The position numbers and the translations under genes are program-made. Of a DNA stretch of 64,000 nucleotides, positions 1 to 8,419 are shown one piece after another (within the stretch, counting starts at the first letter, position 1; each line of letters begins with the position of its first letter). Under the pieces are notes generated by a model that searched no databases, was not told the DNA's origin, and was given only the letters and a program-made list of their open reading frames with translations. The DNA comes from Roseomonas sp. KE2513 (GTDB lineage: Bacteria; Pseudomonadota; Alphaproteobacteria; Acetobacterales; Acetobacteraceae), in the NCBI RefSeq assembly GCF_016107305.1, contig NZ_RCVR01000005.1, positions 1-64,000 of the forward strand, in the 5' to 3' direction.

Positions 1-20
1 CCAAGAACCTGCGCGCCTGA
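1..20 (+). CDS. C-terminal end of an unidentified gene (partial)
   Basis: The first bases read as the last five codons of a frame (K-N-L-R-A) followed by TGA at 18-20, and a strong hairpin terminator follows at 68-97. This suggests the tail of a rightward gene whose body lies outside the window. Five residues cannot identify a family. A cold-shock-type protein would fit the ending and the isolated terminator, but that is a guess. Confidence 0.3.
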
Positions 21-67
21 GCTCAGGGTTCGGCAGGCGGTGCCGCACCGCTTGCCGCTGACATGAC

Positions 68-97
68 AAAGGCCGGACGCTCGGGCGTCCGGCTTTC
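68..97 (+). terminator. Rho-independent terminator
   Basis: Perfect 9-bp stem GCCGGACGC / GCGTCCGGC (72-80 and 85-93) with the stable tetraloop TCGG, flanked by AAA before and TTT after. It follows the gene tail ending at base 20 and precedes the MarR start at 124, so it probably ends the upstream transcript. Confidence 0.72.
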
Positions 98-123
98 CTG
101 TGAGCCCCTGACATAGGAGATCG

Positions 124-516
124 GTGCTCGTGCAAGGCACACCGGACCAGCTCATCGAAGTTCTGCGGGAAACGACCGTCTCGCTCGTCCGCCGCGACGG
201 GCCTGACCTCACCGCGCGGCAGCTCGGCGTCTTCCTGACCGTCTACCTAGGAGAGGGGCCGCATACAGTGCGCGGCCTGGCCTCGGCGCTGAACGTCTCC
301 AAGCCCGCGATCACCCGCGCCCTGGATCGCTTGGGCGAGTTCGACTTTGCCCGCCGTAAGACTGACCCCAAGGACCGCCGCTCCGTGCTCGTGCAGTGCA
401 CCGTCAAAGGTAGTGCCCTGCTGCGCGAGATCAGCGCCACCATGGTCGAAGCTGGCACCGCCTTCCAAAAGGTAACGAGGGCACCAGCTGCGCGTGAAAA
501 GGCAAGCGCTTCCTAG
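124..516 (+). CDS. MarR family transcriptional regulator
   Basis: A 130-residue winged-helix protein starting at GTG 124. The DNA-binding part runs from about residue 33 to 100: a helix with TARQLGVFLTVYL, the helix-turn-helix (VRGLASALNVSKPAITRALDRL) and a wing with DPKDRRSVLV, the usual MarR wing signature. It is slightly short for the family (about 140-150), and the C-terminal dimerisation helix ends in an Ala/Ser-rich tail. The rightward neighbour is a dead Bug gene on the opposite strand, so its target is unclear; it may regulate itself or something outside the window. Fold assignment is firm; effector unknown. Confidence 0.85.
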   Translation: MLVQGTPDQLIEVLRETTVSLVRRDGPDLTARQLGVFLTVYLGEGPHTVRGLASALNVSKPAITRALDRLGEFDFARRKTDPKDRRSVLVQCTVKGSALLREISATMVEAGTAFQKVTRAPAAREKASAS

Positions 517-523
517 CGCTTGC
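502..523. terminator. Hairpin covering the MarR stop codon
   Basis: A perfect 9-bp inverted repeat, GCAAGCGCT / AGCGCTTGC, with loop TCCT. The MarR stop codon (514-516) straddles the end of the loop and the start of the second arm. There is no T-tract, so termination is only inferred. It could also protect the mRNA 3' end. Confidence 0.45.
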
Positions 524-591
524 AGAGCTCAACCTGCGCCGAAGCCAAGTTGCATTCTATCGCGTGGTGTAGCAGCGATAATGTTGACAAA

Positions 592-1206
592 TTAGCGGTT
601 GGGTTGGACGCCACTCAGATGTGAGAGGCGAATGAGCCAAGCGGCCAGGTGCGACAGCATATCTGAGAACATCGGCTTGTTTGTGATTTTGCTCAAACCG
701 CCATGGCCTCACGTGCCCGTTGTGCCCACGCCCGAACTGCCGAAGGCTGCGCCGTCGGGCCGAGCCTTTGCCCAGGTTGCGAACTCCTGGAGAGTTCGAG
801 AGGGGACGTATTCGGTCGGCACCACGATGACGAGAGACGCCTTCCATCCGAGTGAAACCGGCACGAGATCCTTCTCGAGGCCTTAAGGCAGGTTGCGGTA
901 GAGGTACTGGTCGATGGCGAGACTGTTTACCGCGCTGGCGCCCAACGTGTAGCCGTCCGCCGCCGCATTGGTGACGGCGGCCGTGCCGATCGTGCCGCAC
1001 CCGCCAGTGCGGTCCTCCACGACGATGGACTGCTCCAGGCGCGCGCTCAGGCCCTCGGCGATCAGTCGGCCGGCGAGGTCCACAGCGCCGCCGGGCGGGT
1101 TATGTGACGATCAGGCGAAGGGCCGCGTGGGCCAAGACTGCGCCTGCGCCGTGACGGATAGCGCGAGCAGCGCCGGGGCGGCGAGCAGGGTGCGACGCGC
1201 CATCAT
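592..1206 (-). pseudogene. Bug/TctC tripartite tricarboxylate binding protein, decayed
   Basis: Leftward reading from ATG 1206 gives a signal peptide (MMARRTLLAAPALLALS, then AQAQ) and the usual mature start SWPTRPF. It then meets TGA at 1111-1113. In the same frame the Bug core continues (PPGGAVDLAGRLIAEG, then DGYTL and YLYRNLP), hits TAA at 883-885 where this family usually has Tyr, and continues with KDLVPVSLGW and ARPDGAAFGSSGVGTTGT before TGA at 709-711. Similarity fades after that, and the C-terminal lobe is missing. The first stop looks like two nearby compensating one-base indels. The gene lies 26 bp after the amidohydrolase stop, so it was probably the last gene of that operon. Confidence 0.8.
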
Positions 1207-1232
1207 GATTCCGGTGTTTCCTTGCTTCTCGT

Positions 1233-2282
1233 CTAGTCTGCCGGGGAAGGCGGGAGACGGTAGGTGCGGATCGCCGTGCCGCTGAACAGCGCGGTCCTCT
1301 CCTCCGCCGAGGCAGAGGCGGCGAAGTGCTTGAAGGCGTTCCACAGGACGACGTAGCCGGTACTGCCCTTGTCCACGGGGAAGTTGCTCTCGAACATGCA
1401 GCGCACGGCGCCGAACGCCTCGACACAGGTTTCCAGGTAGGGGCGCCAGGCCGCCACCAGCTGCTCGGAGGTGGGCGGTATGTCCTGATGCTCGAAATCA
1501 AAGCCCCCGACCGCCATGCCGAGGCCACCGAGCTTCACCATTACGTTCGGGCACGCGGCGAGAAGGCGCACGCGCCCGCCCCATTCCGCGAGCACCTCTG
1601 CACGGCGCCCCCGATAAGGCCCGGCCCCGAGCGGACCGCCGCAATGATCCAGGACCACTGTCAGATCGGGGAGGGCGCGGGCCAGGGCGAGCACCTCGTC
1701 GAGTTGGGTGTGGTAGGCCCAGACATCGAGCGACAGCCCGTGCTCCGCGAGGCGCGCGGCTCCCCGACGGAAGGCAGGCTCGGAGAGCAGGCCCGGGCGG
1801 GGCGGAACAGGGTTCGAGTTGATCTCCGGCGCCGCGTGCCAAGCCGTCTGGTTCCGCACGCCGCGGAAACGTCCTCCGCCCGCGCGGATGTGCCGCTCCA
1901 GCAGGGGGACGACACCGTCGCCCTGCATCAAATCCACCATGCCGACGATCCCCGCGCAGGCGCGGATCGGGCCATAGAGGCCACTCGCGCTTTGGGCCGC
2001 GACCCCGTTTGCGAACTCTGTTTCGCCGAGGCTGCGAGCCTCCTCCGGTCCCTCGGCTCGGTACATCGAGCGCGCCTGGATATAGACCGTCGCCCGCACG
2101 TCGTGCCCACTGCCCGTGTCGCGCAGCAACTCCTCCAGCAGGTAGCGGCTGCCAGGACGGTCCCAGAGGTGGTGGTGCGCGTCCACGATCGGCAGGGTGG
2201 GGAGAAGGATCTCCTCCTGCACCATCGCCAGCCAGTCCTCGCGCACCGGAAGGTGCGGGGAGGTGTGCCCGGGTCCTGCCAT
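1233..2282 (-). CDS. Lactonase-type amidohydrolase (COG3618, LigI-like family)
   Basis: A 349-residue TIM-barrel metal hydrolase. The metal motif D-A-H-H-H lies at residues 34-38, LDHCGGPLG in the middle marks the strand with a conserved His, and FESNFPVD near the C-terminus gives the terminal catalytic Asp region. The COG3618 family includes 2-pyrone-4,6-dicarboxylate lactonase (LigI) and sugar lactonases; substrate cannot be told from sequence alone. Start ATG 2282 is four bases after the stop of the upstream Bug gene; longer openings upstream overlap that gene and do not look like protein of this family. It belongs to a leftward operon with two Bugs and three redox/aldolase enzymes, which supports a lactone or ring-derived acid substrate. 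Confidence 0.85.
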   Translation of the reverse strand: MAGPGHTSPHLPVREDWLAMVQEEILLPTLPIVDAHHHLWDRPGSRYLLEELLRDTGSGHDVRATVYIQARSMYRAEGPEEARSLGETEFANGVAAQSASGLYGPIRACAGIVGMVDLMQGDGVVPLLERHIRAGGGRFRGVRNQTAWHAAPEINSNPVPPRPGLLSEPAFRRGAARLAEHGLSLDVWAYHTQLDEVLALARALPDLTVVLDHCGGPLGAGPYRGRRAEVLAEWGGRVRLLAACPNVMVKLGGLGMAVGGFDFEHQDIPPTSEQLVAAWRPYLETCVEAFGAVRCMFESNFPVDKGSTGYVVLWNAFKHFAASASAEERTALFSGTAIRTYRLPPSPAD

Positions 2283-2286
2283 CGCG

Positions 2287-3258
2287 CTACTCCAGCCGAA
2301 TCCCGGCCTCGCGCACGAAGCCTTGCCAGCGCTGGCTCTGGTTCGCGAAGAAGGCGGCGAACTCCTCGGGCGTGTTGCGCTCTGCCTGAAGGTCCTGGCT
2401 CCGGAGCTTCTCGGCCACATCCGGTCGGCCAAGCGCCTCGTTCAGCAGGGTGTTCAGCCGTGCCACCACGGCCGGGGAGGTACTCTTGGGCAGGAAAACG
2501 CCGTTCCACTCATAGGTCTCGAAGCCGGGGAGGAGGTCCGAGACCGGCGGGACATCCGGCAGCGAGGTGAGCCGCCCTCTGCCAGTATGGGCGAGGGCAC
2601 GGAGCTTACCCTCCTTGACGAAAGCCACCGGCGCATTGGCGTTGCCGAAGTAGAGATCGACCGTGCCTGTCATCAGGTCGGTGTAAATGGGTGCGCCGCC
2701 GCGATAGGGGACGTGGTTGACCGGCAAGCCCGTCTGGCGCGCGAAGAGCTCCATGGAGAGGTGCTGGATGGAGCCGATGCCGGCCGAGGCGCCGTTGATG
2801 CCGCGCTTCTCCTTGGCATAGGCGATCAGCTCCGAGAGCGTGCGGACCGGCAGGCTTGCAGGCACCAGCACGAACTGCGGCACGGTGACGGTGCGGAAGA
2901 CCGGTATGAAGTCCCGCTGGGCATCATAGGGCAGGTTACTGAAGAGGGCCTTCTCAACCGAGAGGCCGGTCGAACCATGCATGACGGTGTAGCCGTCTGG
3001 GGCGGACTGCGCGAAGGCGGCCGCGCCAATCGTGCCGGTCGCGCCGGGACGGTTCTCGATCACGAAGGGCTTGCCCGTGCCCTGCGAGACGGCATTGAAA
3101 AAGAGGCGTCCGACGATGTCGGCCGTGCCGCCGGGCGGCCAGGGCAGAATGACGCGCACCGCCCGCTCGGGCCAGTTGCCGTCCTGCGCGCGCGCAAGGC
3201 GGCCGGACAGGCCAAGCGCCGCCGCCGCAAGCAGGAGGGCGCGGCGGCAAGGGGTCAC
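2287..3258 (-). CDS. Bug family periplasmic substrate-binding protein
   Basis: A 323-residue secreted binding protein of the tripartite tricarboxylate (TctC/Bug) family. It has a signal peptide (CRRALLLAAAALGLS, then ARAQ), the first binding loop RVILPWPPGGTADIVGR, IENRPGATGTIGA followed by DGYTVM, and HVPYRGGAP in the second lobe. Start is taken as GTG 3258, which overlaps the previous stop as GTGA (translational coupling); an upstream ATG would lie deep in the previous gene. Bug proteins usually deliver carboxylic acids to TctAB, but no TctA/TctB is near. It is adjacent to a second Bug, so the pair may see different acids or one may act as a sensor. Confidence 0.9.
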   Translation of the reverse strand: MTPCRRALLLAAAALGLSGRLARAQDGNWPERAVRVILPWPPGGTADIVGRLFFNAVSQGTGKPFVIENRPGATGTIGAAAFAQSAPDGYTVMHGSTGLSVEKALFSNLPYDAQRDFIPVFRTVTVPQFVLVPASLPVRTLSELIAYAKEKRGINGASAGIGSIQHLSMELFARQTGLPVNHVPYRGGAPIYTDLMTGTVDLYFGNANAPVAFVKEGKLRALAHTGRGRLTSLPDVPPVSDLLPGFETYEWNGVFLPKSTSPAVVARLNTLLNEALGRPDVAEKLRSQDLQAERNTPEEFAAFFANQSQRWQGFVREAGIRLE

Positions 3259-4247
3259 TGCTGCCACGGGGTCTTCTCCCAGATCTGACGGTAGCGGGCC
3301 TCCTGGGCCGGCATCTGCGCCTCCCATTCGGCGCCCGGCAGGTAGGCCATGGGCAGTTCGAGCTGCCGCGCCTTCTCGGTCCATTCCGGCTTGGCGACCA
3401 CGCGTGCGATCGCTTCCTGCAGGCGCAGGGCGATCTCGTCCGGCACGCCCCGCGGTGCGCCGATCCCGCGCTCGCTCGTCATGACCACGTCGTATCCAGC
3501 CTCGCGGAAGGTCGGCACGTCCGGCATCAGGTCCCAGCGGTGCTCGCCCATGCCGGCCAGAGGCCGGAGCGCCGGCTTGTCCTGGCCCAGCATGCCGATC
3601 TCACCGAGGTTGAGCCCGGCCACGTCGATGTGGCGCGCCAGCACGGCATTCTTCACCAGCCCCGCCCCGGCATAGGGCGCGTGGATGAACTCCGTTCCCG
3701 TGGCAGCCTGGAAGAGCGTGAGGCCGAGATGGTCGTCCGTGCCGACGCCGGAGGAGCCGACGCTGATCTGCCCGGGCCGACGCTTGGCGTCCGCCACGAG
3801 ATCGGCAAGCGTCTTGTAGGGAGAATCCTGGTGCACGACGAAGGCAGTTGGGTCGTCCACGAGGCGCGCAATGGCGCGGATCTTTGTGCGATCGTAGCGT
3901 ACGCGGCGCTCGATCGGGACGGAAAGGTAGCCGGGGGTGTTGATGCCGCCGATGGTGAAGCCGTCCGGCCTTGCAGCCTGAAGCGCGGCGTAGGCGGTTT
4001 CCCCACCCGCCCCCGGGCGGTTACTGATGACAAAGTTCGCGCCGGGCAGCTCCGCCGCCATGAACAGCGCGAGGGCGCGCAGCATCACGTCGGTGCCGCC
4101 ACCGGGCGCAAAGCCCACCACGATTTCGATGGAGCGCCCGACGGGCCAGACGGCCTGCGCGAGGGCAGGGCGGGCAAGCGGCGCAGCGGCGAGCGCCGCA
4201 CCGGCTGACAGCAGCCGGCGGCGTCCAGGGTTTGTCCATGTCGTCAT
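3255..4247 (-). CDS. Bug family periplasmic substrate-binding protein
   Basis: 330 residues. N-terminal PGRRRLLSAGAALAAAPLA followed by ALAQ looks like a Tat- or Sec-type signal. The mature start is IEIVVGFAPGGGTDVMLRAL, a variant of the Bug loop lacking the common Pro-Phe. NRPGAGGETAYAALQAARPDGFTIG and IHAPYAGAG follow at the family positions, the latter replacing the usual PYRG with PYAG. ATG 4247 has AGGAGGAAAC just upstream. It sits 31 bp after the YdiJ-type dehydrogenase gene and overlaps the next Bug by 4 bp. It is clearly different from its tandem neighbour, so the pair is not a recent duplication. Confidence 0.9.
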   Translation of the reverse strand: MTTWTNPGRRRLLSAGAALAAAPLARPALAQAVWPVGRSIEIVVGFAPGGGTDVMLRALALFMAAELPGANFVISNRPGAGGETAYAALQAARPDGFTIGGINTPGYLSVPIERRVRYDRTKIRAIARLVDDPTAFVVHQDSPYKTLADLVADAKRRPGQISVGSSGVGTDDHLGLTLFQAATGTEFIHAPYAGAGLVKNAVLARHIDVAGLNLGEIGMLGQDKPALRPLAGMGEHRWDLMPDVPTFREAGYDVVMTSERGIGAPRGVPDEIALRLQEAIARVVAKPEWTEKARQLELPMAYLPGAEWEAQMPAQEARYRQIWEKTPWQQ

Positions 4248-4278
4248 TCTGTTTCCTCCTCCATGTCATCGACGTTGT

Positions 4279-7200
4279 TCAGGCCGCCTTCGGCAGGGTG
4301 GCGCCGCTCTCGCGGTGGCCCTCGCGGATCGCGGCCAGCAGCGCCTGAGCGGGGTGGCGCAGCGCGACACCGTCGAGGCGCTTGACCTGGGAACGGCAGG
4401 AAAAGCCGGTGGCCAGGACCTCGCCCCCGCTCCTGACCTGTGGTGCCCAACTCAGGCCGTAGAGATGCTCGGACATCGACCGGTGCTCGGCCTCGTGCCC
4501 GTAGGTGCCGGCCATGCCGCAGCAGCCGGCGGGCGGAACCTCGAGCGCCAGACCATGGCGGGCGAAGGCGGCGCGCCACTCGCGCGCTGAAGCCGCGGCG
4601 TTGGTGCGCTCCGTGCAGTGCAGGAGAAGGCGGTACGGTCCCGGTGCGGCGGCGCGCGGCGCCTCGCCATTTTGGTGCGACAGCCATTCCTGCAGCAGCA
4701 GCACGGCCGGGGCGGCGGCACCCGCTTCCTTGTATTCCGAGCGGTAAGTAAGCGTCATGGACGGGTCGATCCCGACCAGCGGGACCCCGGTCTCTGCCAG
4801 CGCGCTCAACATTGCTGCGTTCGCCACGGCTGCCCTCCCGAAGGCGCCGAGGAAGCCGTGCACGTGCAGCGGCTTGCCGTTGGGCTGGAAGGGCGCGACC
4901 CAGGGCCGCGCGCCGAGGGCCAGCGCCAGGTCCAGCACGTCGAGCAGGAGGCGCGTTTCGTTGAAGCTTGTGAAGGCGTCCTGCACGAAGATCACGGCGC
5001 GCGCGCGGTCCTCCTCCGGGAGGGCGCGCAGCGCTGCCGGATGGGCGTAGGCGATGCCACGGGCGGCAAGCTCCGTGCCCAGGTCGATGCCGGAGACGGG
5101 CGGGCTGTCCACGAGGCCCACGGTGCGCAGCACGGCGCGGCCTGGCGCGCTGCCGAAGACGAGATTGTAGAGGCGCGGCACGCGCGCCGCCCGCGGCAGC
5201 AGGCCCTCCGCCCGCGCAACGAGGTGGTGGCGCAACGGGCGCAGGTAGCGGCCGTGATAGAGTTCCAGGAAGCGGGCGCGGAAGCCCGGCACGTCCACCT
5301 TGATCGGGCAGCCGCCGGTGCAGGACTTGCAGGCGAGGCAGCCGTCCATCGCCTCCTTCACGCCGTGGGAGAAGTCGGCCTCGCCGCGCCACTTCGCGAG
5401 GGTGTTGCGGAGGCGGGCGAGGAAGTTCCGTAGTGGCGGCGCGGCCCGCAAGGCATGAGCCTCGGCGACCGGGTCCAACCGGGCCTCGCTCAGCCGCCGC
5501 AACCATTCCCGCACCAGCATCGCGCGGCCCTTGGGCGAGTGCCGGCGCTCGCGGGTGCCCTTCCAGGACGGGCACATCGCGTCATCCGCGTCCCAGTTGA
5601 AGCATGCGCCGTTGCCGTTGCAGTGCATCGCCGTGTCGTAAGGCGCGCGCACCGCCTCCGGGATCGCACGGTCGGCTTGCCCGCGCGTGGGGACGCCATC
5701 CACCCGCAGCAGCGCGCCGCCCTCCGGGGGCGTGGCGATCTTGCCGGGGTTGAGCTGGTTGTGCGGGTCGAAGACGCCCTTCACAGCCTGTACCAGCGGG
5801 TAGAGCGGACCGAAGAAGCGCGGCGAGTACTCGGAGCGCACACCCTTGCCGTGCTCGCCCCAGAGCAGGCCGCCATAGCGCTGCGTCAGTGCCGCGACGC
5901 CGTCGGAGACCTCGCGAATGAGACGCTCCTGCGCCGGATCCTTCATGTCGACCGCGGGGCGAACATGCAGCACGCCGGCATCGACGTGGCCGAACATGCC
6001 GTAGTCCAGCCCGGCACCGTCCAGCAGCGCGCGGAAATCGGCGATGTAGTCGGCTAGGTGCTCGGGCGGGACGGCGGTGTCCTCGACGAAGGGGATGGGG
6101 CGCCGCTCGCCCGCCATGTTGCCCAGTAGGCCGACGGCGCGCTTGCGCATGTCCCAGATGCGGCCCACCGCCGCCTCACCGCGGGCGACCGTGTAGCCCA
6201 GCCGGCGGCCGCCGAAGCCCTCGGTGTCCAGCATCGAGGTCAGACGCCCGAGCGCGGCCTGGACCCCGTCGGCCGCGTCGCCGACGAACTCCACCAGCAG
6301 CACCCCGCGGGTCGGGCGCCCGGCATCCTCGGGGAAGAAGGACCGCACCCCCTCCCAAACGATATCCTTCTGCGCGAGGGCGAGGACCTTGCTGTCCACC
6401 GTCTCGACGGAGGCGGCGCCGAAGGCCAGCAGCGCGCCGGCATCGCGCAGCGCAGCGTCAAAGCTGTCGTAGCGCAGGTTCACCAAGGCAACGTGCCCGG
6501 GCAGGGGCAGGACCTTGAGCGTGGCCGCCGTCACCACGCCGAGCGTGCCCTCCGCCCCGCAGATCACGCTGTTGAGGTCGAAGCGGCTCTCGTGGTCACG
6601 GATATGGGCTAGGTCATAGCCGGTGAGGCAGCGGTTGAGCTTCGGGAATCCCGCCTCGATCTCGGCGGCATGCTCGCGCTGGATGGTGTCCACCGCGCGA
6701 TGGATGGCGCCCACCAGATCCTTCCGGTCCTGGATGTCCCGCAGCGCCTCCTCCTCCAGCGGCGCTGAGTTCCAGATCGTGCCATCGGCCAGGGCGGTGG
6801 TGAGCCCAAGCACATGGTCACGCGTCTTGCCATAGAGGCAGGAGCCCTGGCCGCAGGCGTCCGTCGCGATCATTCCGCCGATCGTCGCGCGGTTGGAGGT
6901 GGAGAGTTCCGGCGCGAAGAAGAGGCCGTGCGGGGCGAGCGCCGCGTTGAGCTGGTCCTTCACCACGCCCGCCTGCACGCGCACGCGCCGCGCGGCCGGG
7001 TCGATCTCCAGGATACGGTTCATGTGGCGCGAGAGGTCGAGCACAATGCCCGCCGTCAGCGACTGGCCGTTCGTGCCCGTGCCGCCGCCGCGCGGCGCCA
7101 GCACCACCCTGCGGAATCGCTCCTCCCAGAGGAGGCGCATGGCGCGGGCAACGTCCGCGCTGTCCCGCGGGAAGAGCACGGCCTGGGGCGGGACGCGATA

Positions 7201-7341
7201 GATGGAGTTGTCCGTGGCGAAGACCATCCGGTCCGCGTCGCCCGCCGCGATCTCCCCCGTGAACCCGGCCGCCCGCAGCGCGTCCAGGAAGGTGCGGGTG
7301 AGCGCCTCCGGTGGAGGCGCCTCGGGGAGGCGCGGGATCAT
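4279..7341 (-). CDS. ydiJ: YdiJ-type D-2-hydroxyacid (D-2-hydroxyglutarate) dehydrogenase, FAD/4Fe-4S
   Basis: 1020 residues, the same size as E. coli YdiJ (about 1018). The N-terminal half is an FAD-binding type 4 domain with PRGGGTGTNGQ near residue 85 and PELSTSNRATIGG near 150, then the FAD-oxidase C-terminal domain to about 530. The C-terminal half has iron-sulfur cysteines: HCNGNGACFNW near 572, and CLACKSCTGGCP near 665. Two CCG-type heterodisulfide-like segments follow, with HCTERTN and PAGCCGMAGTYG near 938. The family oxidises D-2-hydroxyglutarate or similar D-2-hydroxyacids at the inner membrane or cytosol. Start ATG 7341 begins MIPRLPEAP, which aligns with the E. coli start; the open frame extends further but reads through the upstream gene. 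It lies 19 bp after the D-2-hydroxyacid dehydrogenase gene. Confidence 0.93.
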   Translation of the reverse strand: MIPRLPEAPPPEALTRTFLDALRAAGFTGEIAAGDADRMVFATDNSIYRVPPQAVLFPRDSADVARAMRLLWEERFRRVVLAPRGGGTGTNGQSLTAGIVLDLSRHMNRILEIDPAARRVRVQAGVVKDQLNAALAPHGLFFAPELSTSNRATIGGMIATDACGQGSCLYGKTRDHVLGLTTALADGTIWNSAPLEEEALRDIQDRKDLVGAIHRAVDTIQREHAAEIEAGFPKLNRCLTGYDLAHIRDHESRFDLNSVICGAEGTLGVVTAATLKVLPLPGHVALVNLRYDSFDAALRDAGALLAFGAASVETVDSKVLALAQKDIVWEGVRSFFPEDAGRPTRGVLLVEFVGDAADGVQAALGRLTSMLDTEGFGGRRLGYTVARGEAAVGRIWDMRKRAVGLLGNMAGERRPIPFVEDTAVPPEHLADYIADFRALLDGAGLDYGMFGHVDAGVLHVRPAVDMKDPAQERLIREVSDGVAALTQRYGGLLWGEHGKGVRSEYSPRFFGPLYPLVQAVKGVFDPHNQLNPGKIATPPEGGALLRVDGVPTRGQADRAIPEAVRAPYDTAMHCNGNGACFNWDADDAMCPSWKGTRERRHSPKGRAMLVREWLRRLSEARLDPVAEAHALRAAPPLRNFLARLRNTLAKWRGEADFSHGVKEAMDGCLACKSCTGGCPIKVDVPGFRARFLELYHGRYLRPLRHHLVARAEGLLPRAARVPRLYNLVFGSAPGRAVLRTVGLVDSPPVSGIDLGTELAARGIAYAHPAALRALPEEDRARAVIFVQDAFTSFNETRLLLDVLDLALALGARPWVAPFQPNGKPLHVHGFLGAFGRAAVANAAMLSALAETGVPLVGIDPSMTLTYRSEYKEAGAAAPAVLLLQEWLSHQNGEAPRAAAPGPYRLLLHCTERTNAAASAREWRAAFARHGLALEVPPAGCCGMAGTYGHEAEHRSMSEHLYGLSWAPQVRSGGEVLATGFSCRSQVKRLDGVALRHPAQALLAAIREGHRESGATLPKAA

Positions 7342-7360
7342 GGTTGCCCCTACCGCTCCG

Positions 7361-8374
7361 TCAGGCCGCCGGGACGAGCCCGGCCGGCAGGCCGCCCGGC
7401 ACCACGACCGCACCCTCGAGCGCGGGCAGGCGCCCGGCGAGTACGGCGATAATGCTCTCCGCCGCGCCGCAGGCCATGCCGGCCGCGCCGCGAGGCGTGT
7501 TGGCGGCCAGGTGAGGGGTGGACACCACGCGCGGGTGGGTGCGGAAAGGGCTCCCCTCCTCCAGCGGCTCCTTGGCGAAAACATCCACGCCGGCCCAGCT
7601 CAGCTGGCCGGAATCGAGCGCCCCCAGGAGCGCGTCCTGGTCCACGATCCCGCCGCGCGCGGTGTGCACGAGGATGGCTCCCTTCGGCAGCATCGCCAGC
7701 TCGTTCGCACCGATCATGTTGCGCGTCTCCGGCTCCAGCGGGCAGTGCAGGGACAGCACCTCGGACCGGCGCAGCAGCTCGGGCAGTGTTTCCACGCGCT
7801 CGGCCGGGCCAGCGAGCCGGCCTGCGGGGAGCAACGGGTCATAGCCCAGCACGCGCATGCCGAAGGCGTCCGCCATGCGAGCCACCTTGGAGCCGATCGC
7901 ACCGTAGCCGACGATGCCCAGCGTCATGCCATCGATGTCGCGGGTCATGCGGGAGGTCTTCTCCCACAGCCCTTCGCGCATCCCGTTCACTACCGAAGGA
8001 AGATCCTTCAGCATGGTGAGCATGAGCGCCATCGCGTGCTCTGCGACGGAGCGAGAGTTCGCCCCGGCCGCCCGCGTCACGGTCAGGCCGCGGGCACGGG
8101 CGGCGGGGATGTCGATGCCGTCGATCCCCGCGCCGTGCCGCGCGACCACGCGAAGCGCGGGCGCCGCGGCGTCCATCGCCGTGCCGTTGATGATGCCCTG
8201 GCGGTGCAGGATGGCCACCGGCCGGTGCTCGCGAATGGCGGTGAGAAGCTCCTCCTCGCCCGGGTAGCCGCTGGTGCAGCGAACGGCGTAGCCCCCCTCC
8301 TCCAGCATGGCGACGGCCTCCGCGGCCAGCCAGGCGGCGGAGACGAGGACGTTGGGGCGGGCAGCGTCGGGCAT
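7361..8374 (-). CDS. NAD(P)-dependent D-2-hydroxyacid dehydrogenase
   Basis: 337 residues. The nucleotide-binding fold carries GIVGYGAIGSKVARM in the centre. Downstream are the family catalytic residues: Arg in HTARGGIVD, Glu in FAKEPLEEG and His in STPHLAANT. This is a phosphoglycerate/hydroxypyruvate-reductase type enzyme converting a 2-keto acid to a D-2-hydroxyacid or the reverse. No C-terminal ACT domain is present, so it is not a typical SerA. It lies between an RraA-type aldolase gene (45 bp upstream) and the YdiJ-type gene (19 bp downstream). This context suggests that keto acids released by the aldolase and D-hydroxyacids are interconverted here; the substrate is inferred. Confidence 0.9.
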   Translation of the reverse strand: MPDAARPNVLVSAAWLAAEAVAMLEEGGYAVRCTSGYPGEEELLTAIREHRPVAILHRQGIINGTAMDAAAPALRVVARHGAGIDGIDIPAARARGLTVTRAAGANSRSVAEHAMALMLTMLKDLPSVVNGMREGLWEKTSRMTRDIDGMTLGIVGYGAIGSKVARMADAFGMRVLGYDPLLPAGRLAGPAERVETLPELLRRSEVLSLHCPLEPETRNMIGANELAMLPKGAILVHTARGGIVDQDALLGALDSGQLSWAGVDVFAKEPLEEGSPFRTHPRVVSTPHLAANTPRGAAGMACGAAESIIAVLAGRLPALEGAVVVPGGLPAGLVPAA

Positions 8375-8419
8375 GAGGCGGCTTCTCGGCGTGGGGTCTG
8401 GAAGGGAAGGGGGGCGGGC

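Noticed and set aside
1326-2570. A 414-codon plus-strand frame over the amidohydrolase gene
   Set aside because: Shadow of the opposite strand; the amidohydrolase motifs on the minus strand are clear.
3255-4247. Recent tandem duplication of the two Bugs at 2287 and 3255
   Set aside because: The first loops (LPWPPGGTAD against VGFAPGGGTD), second motifs (TGTIGA against GGETAY) and PYRG/PYAG differ too much for a recent copy.
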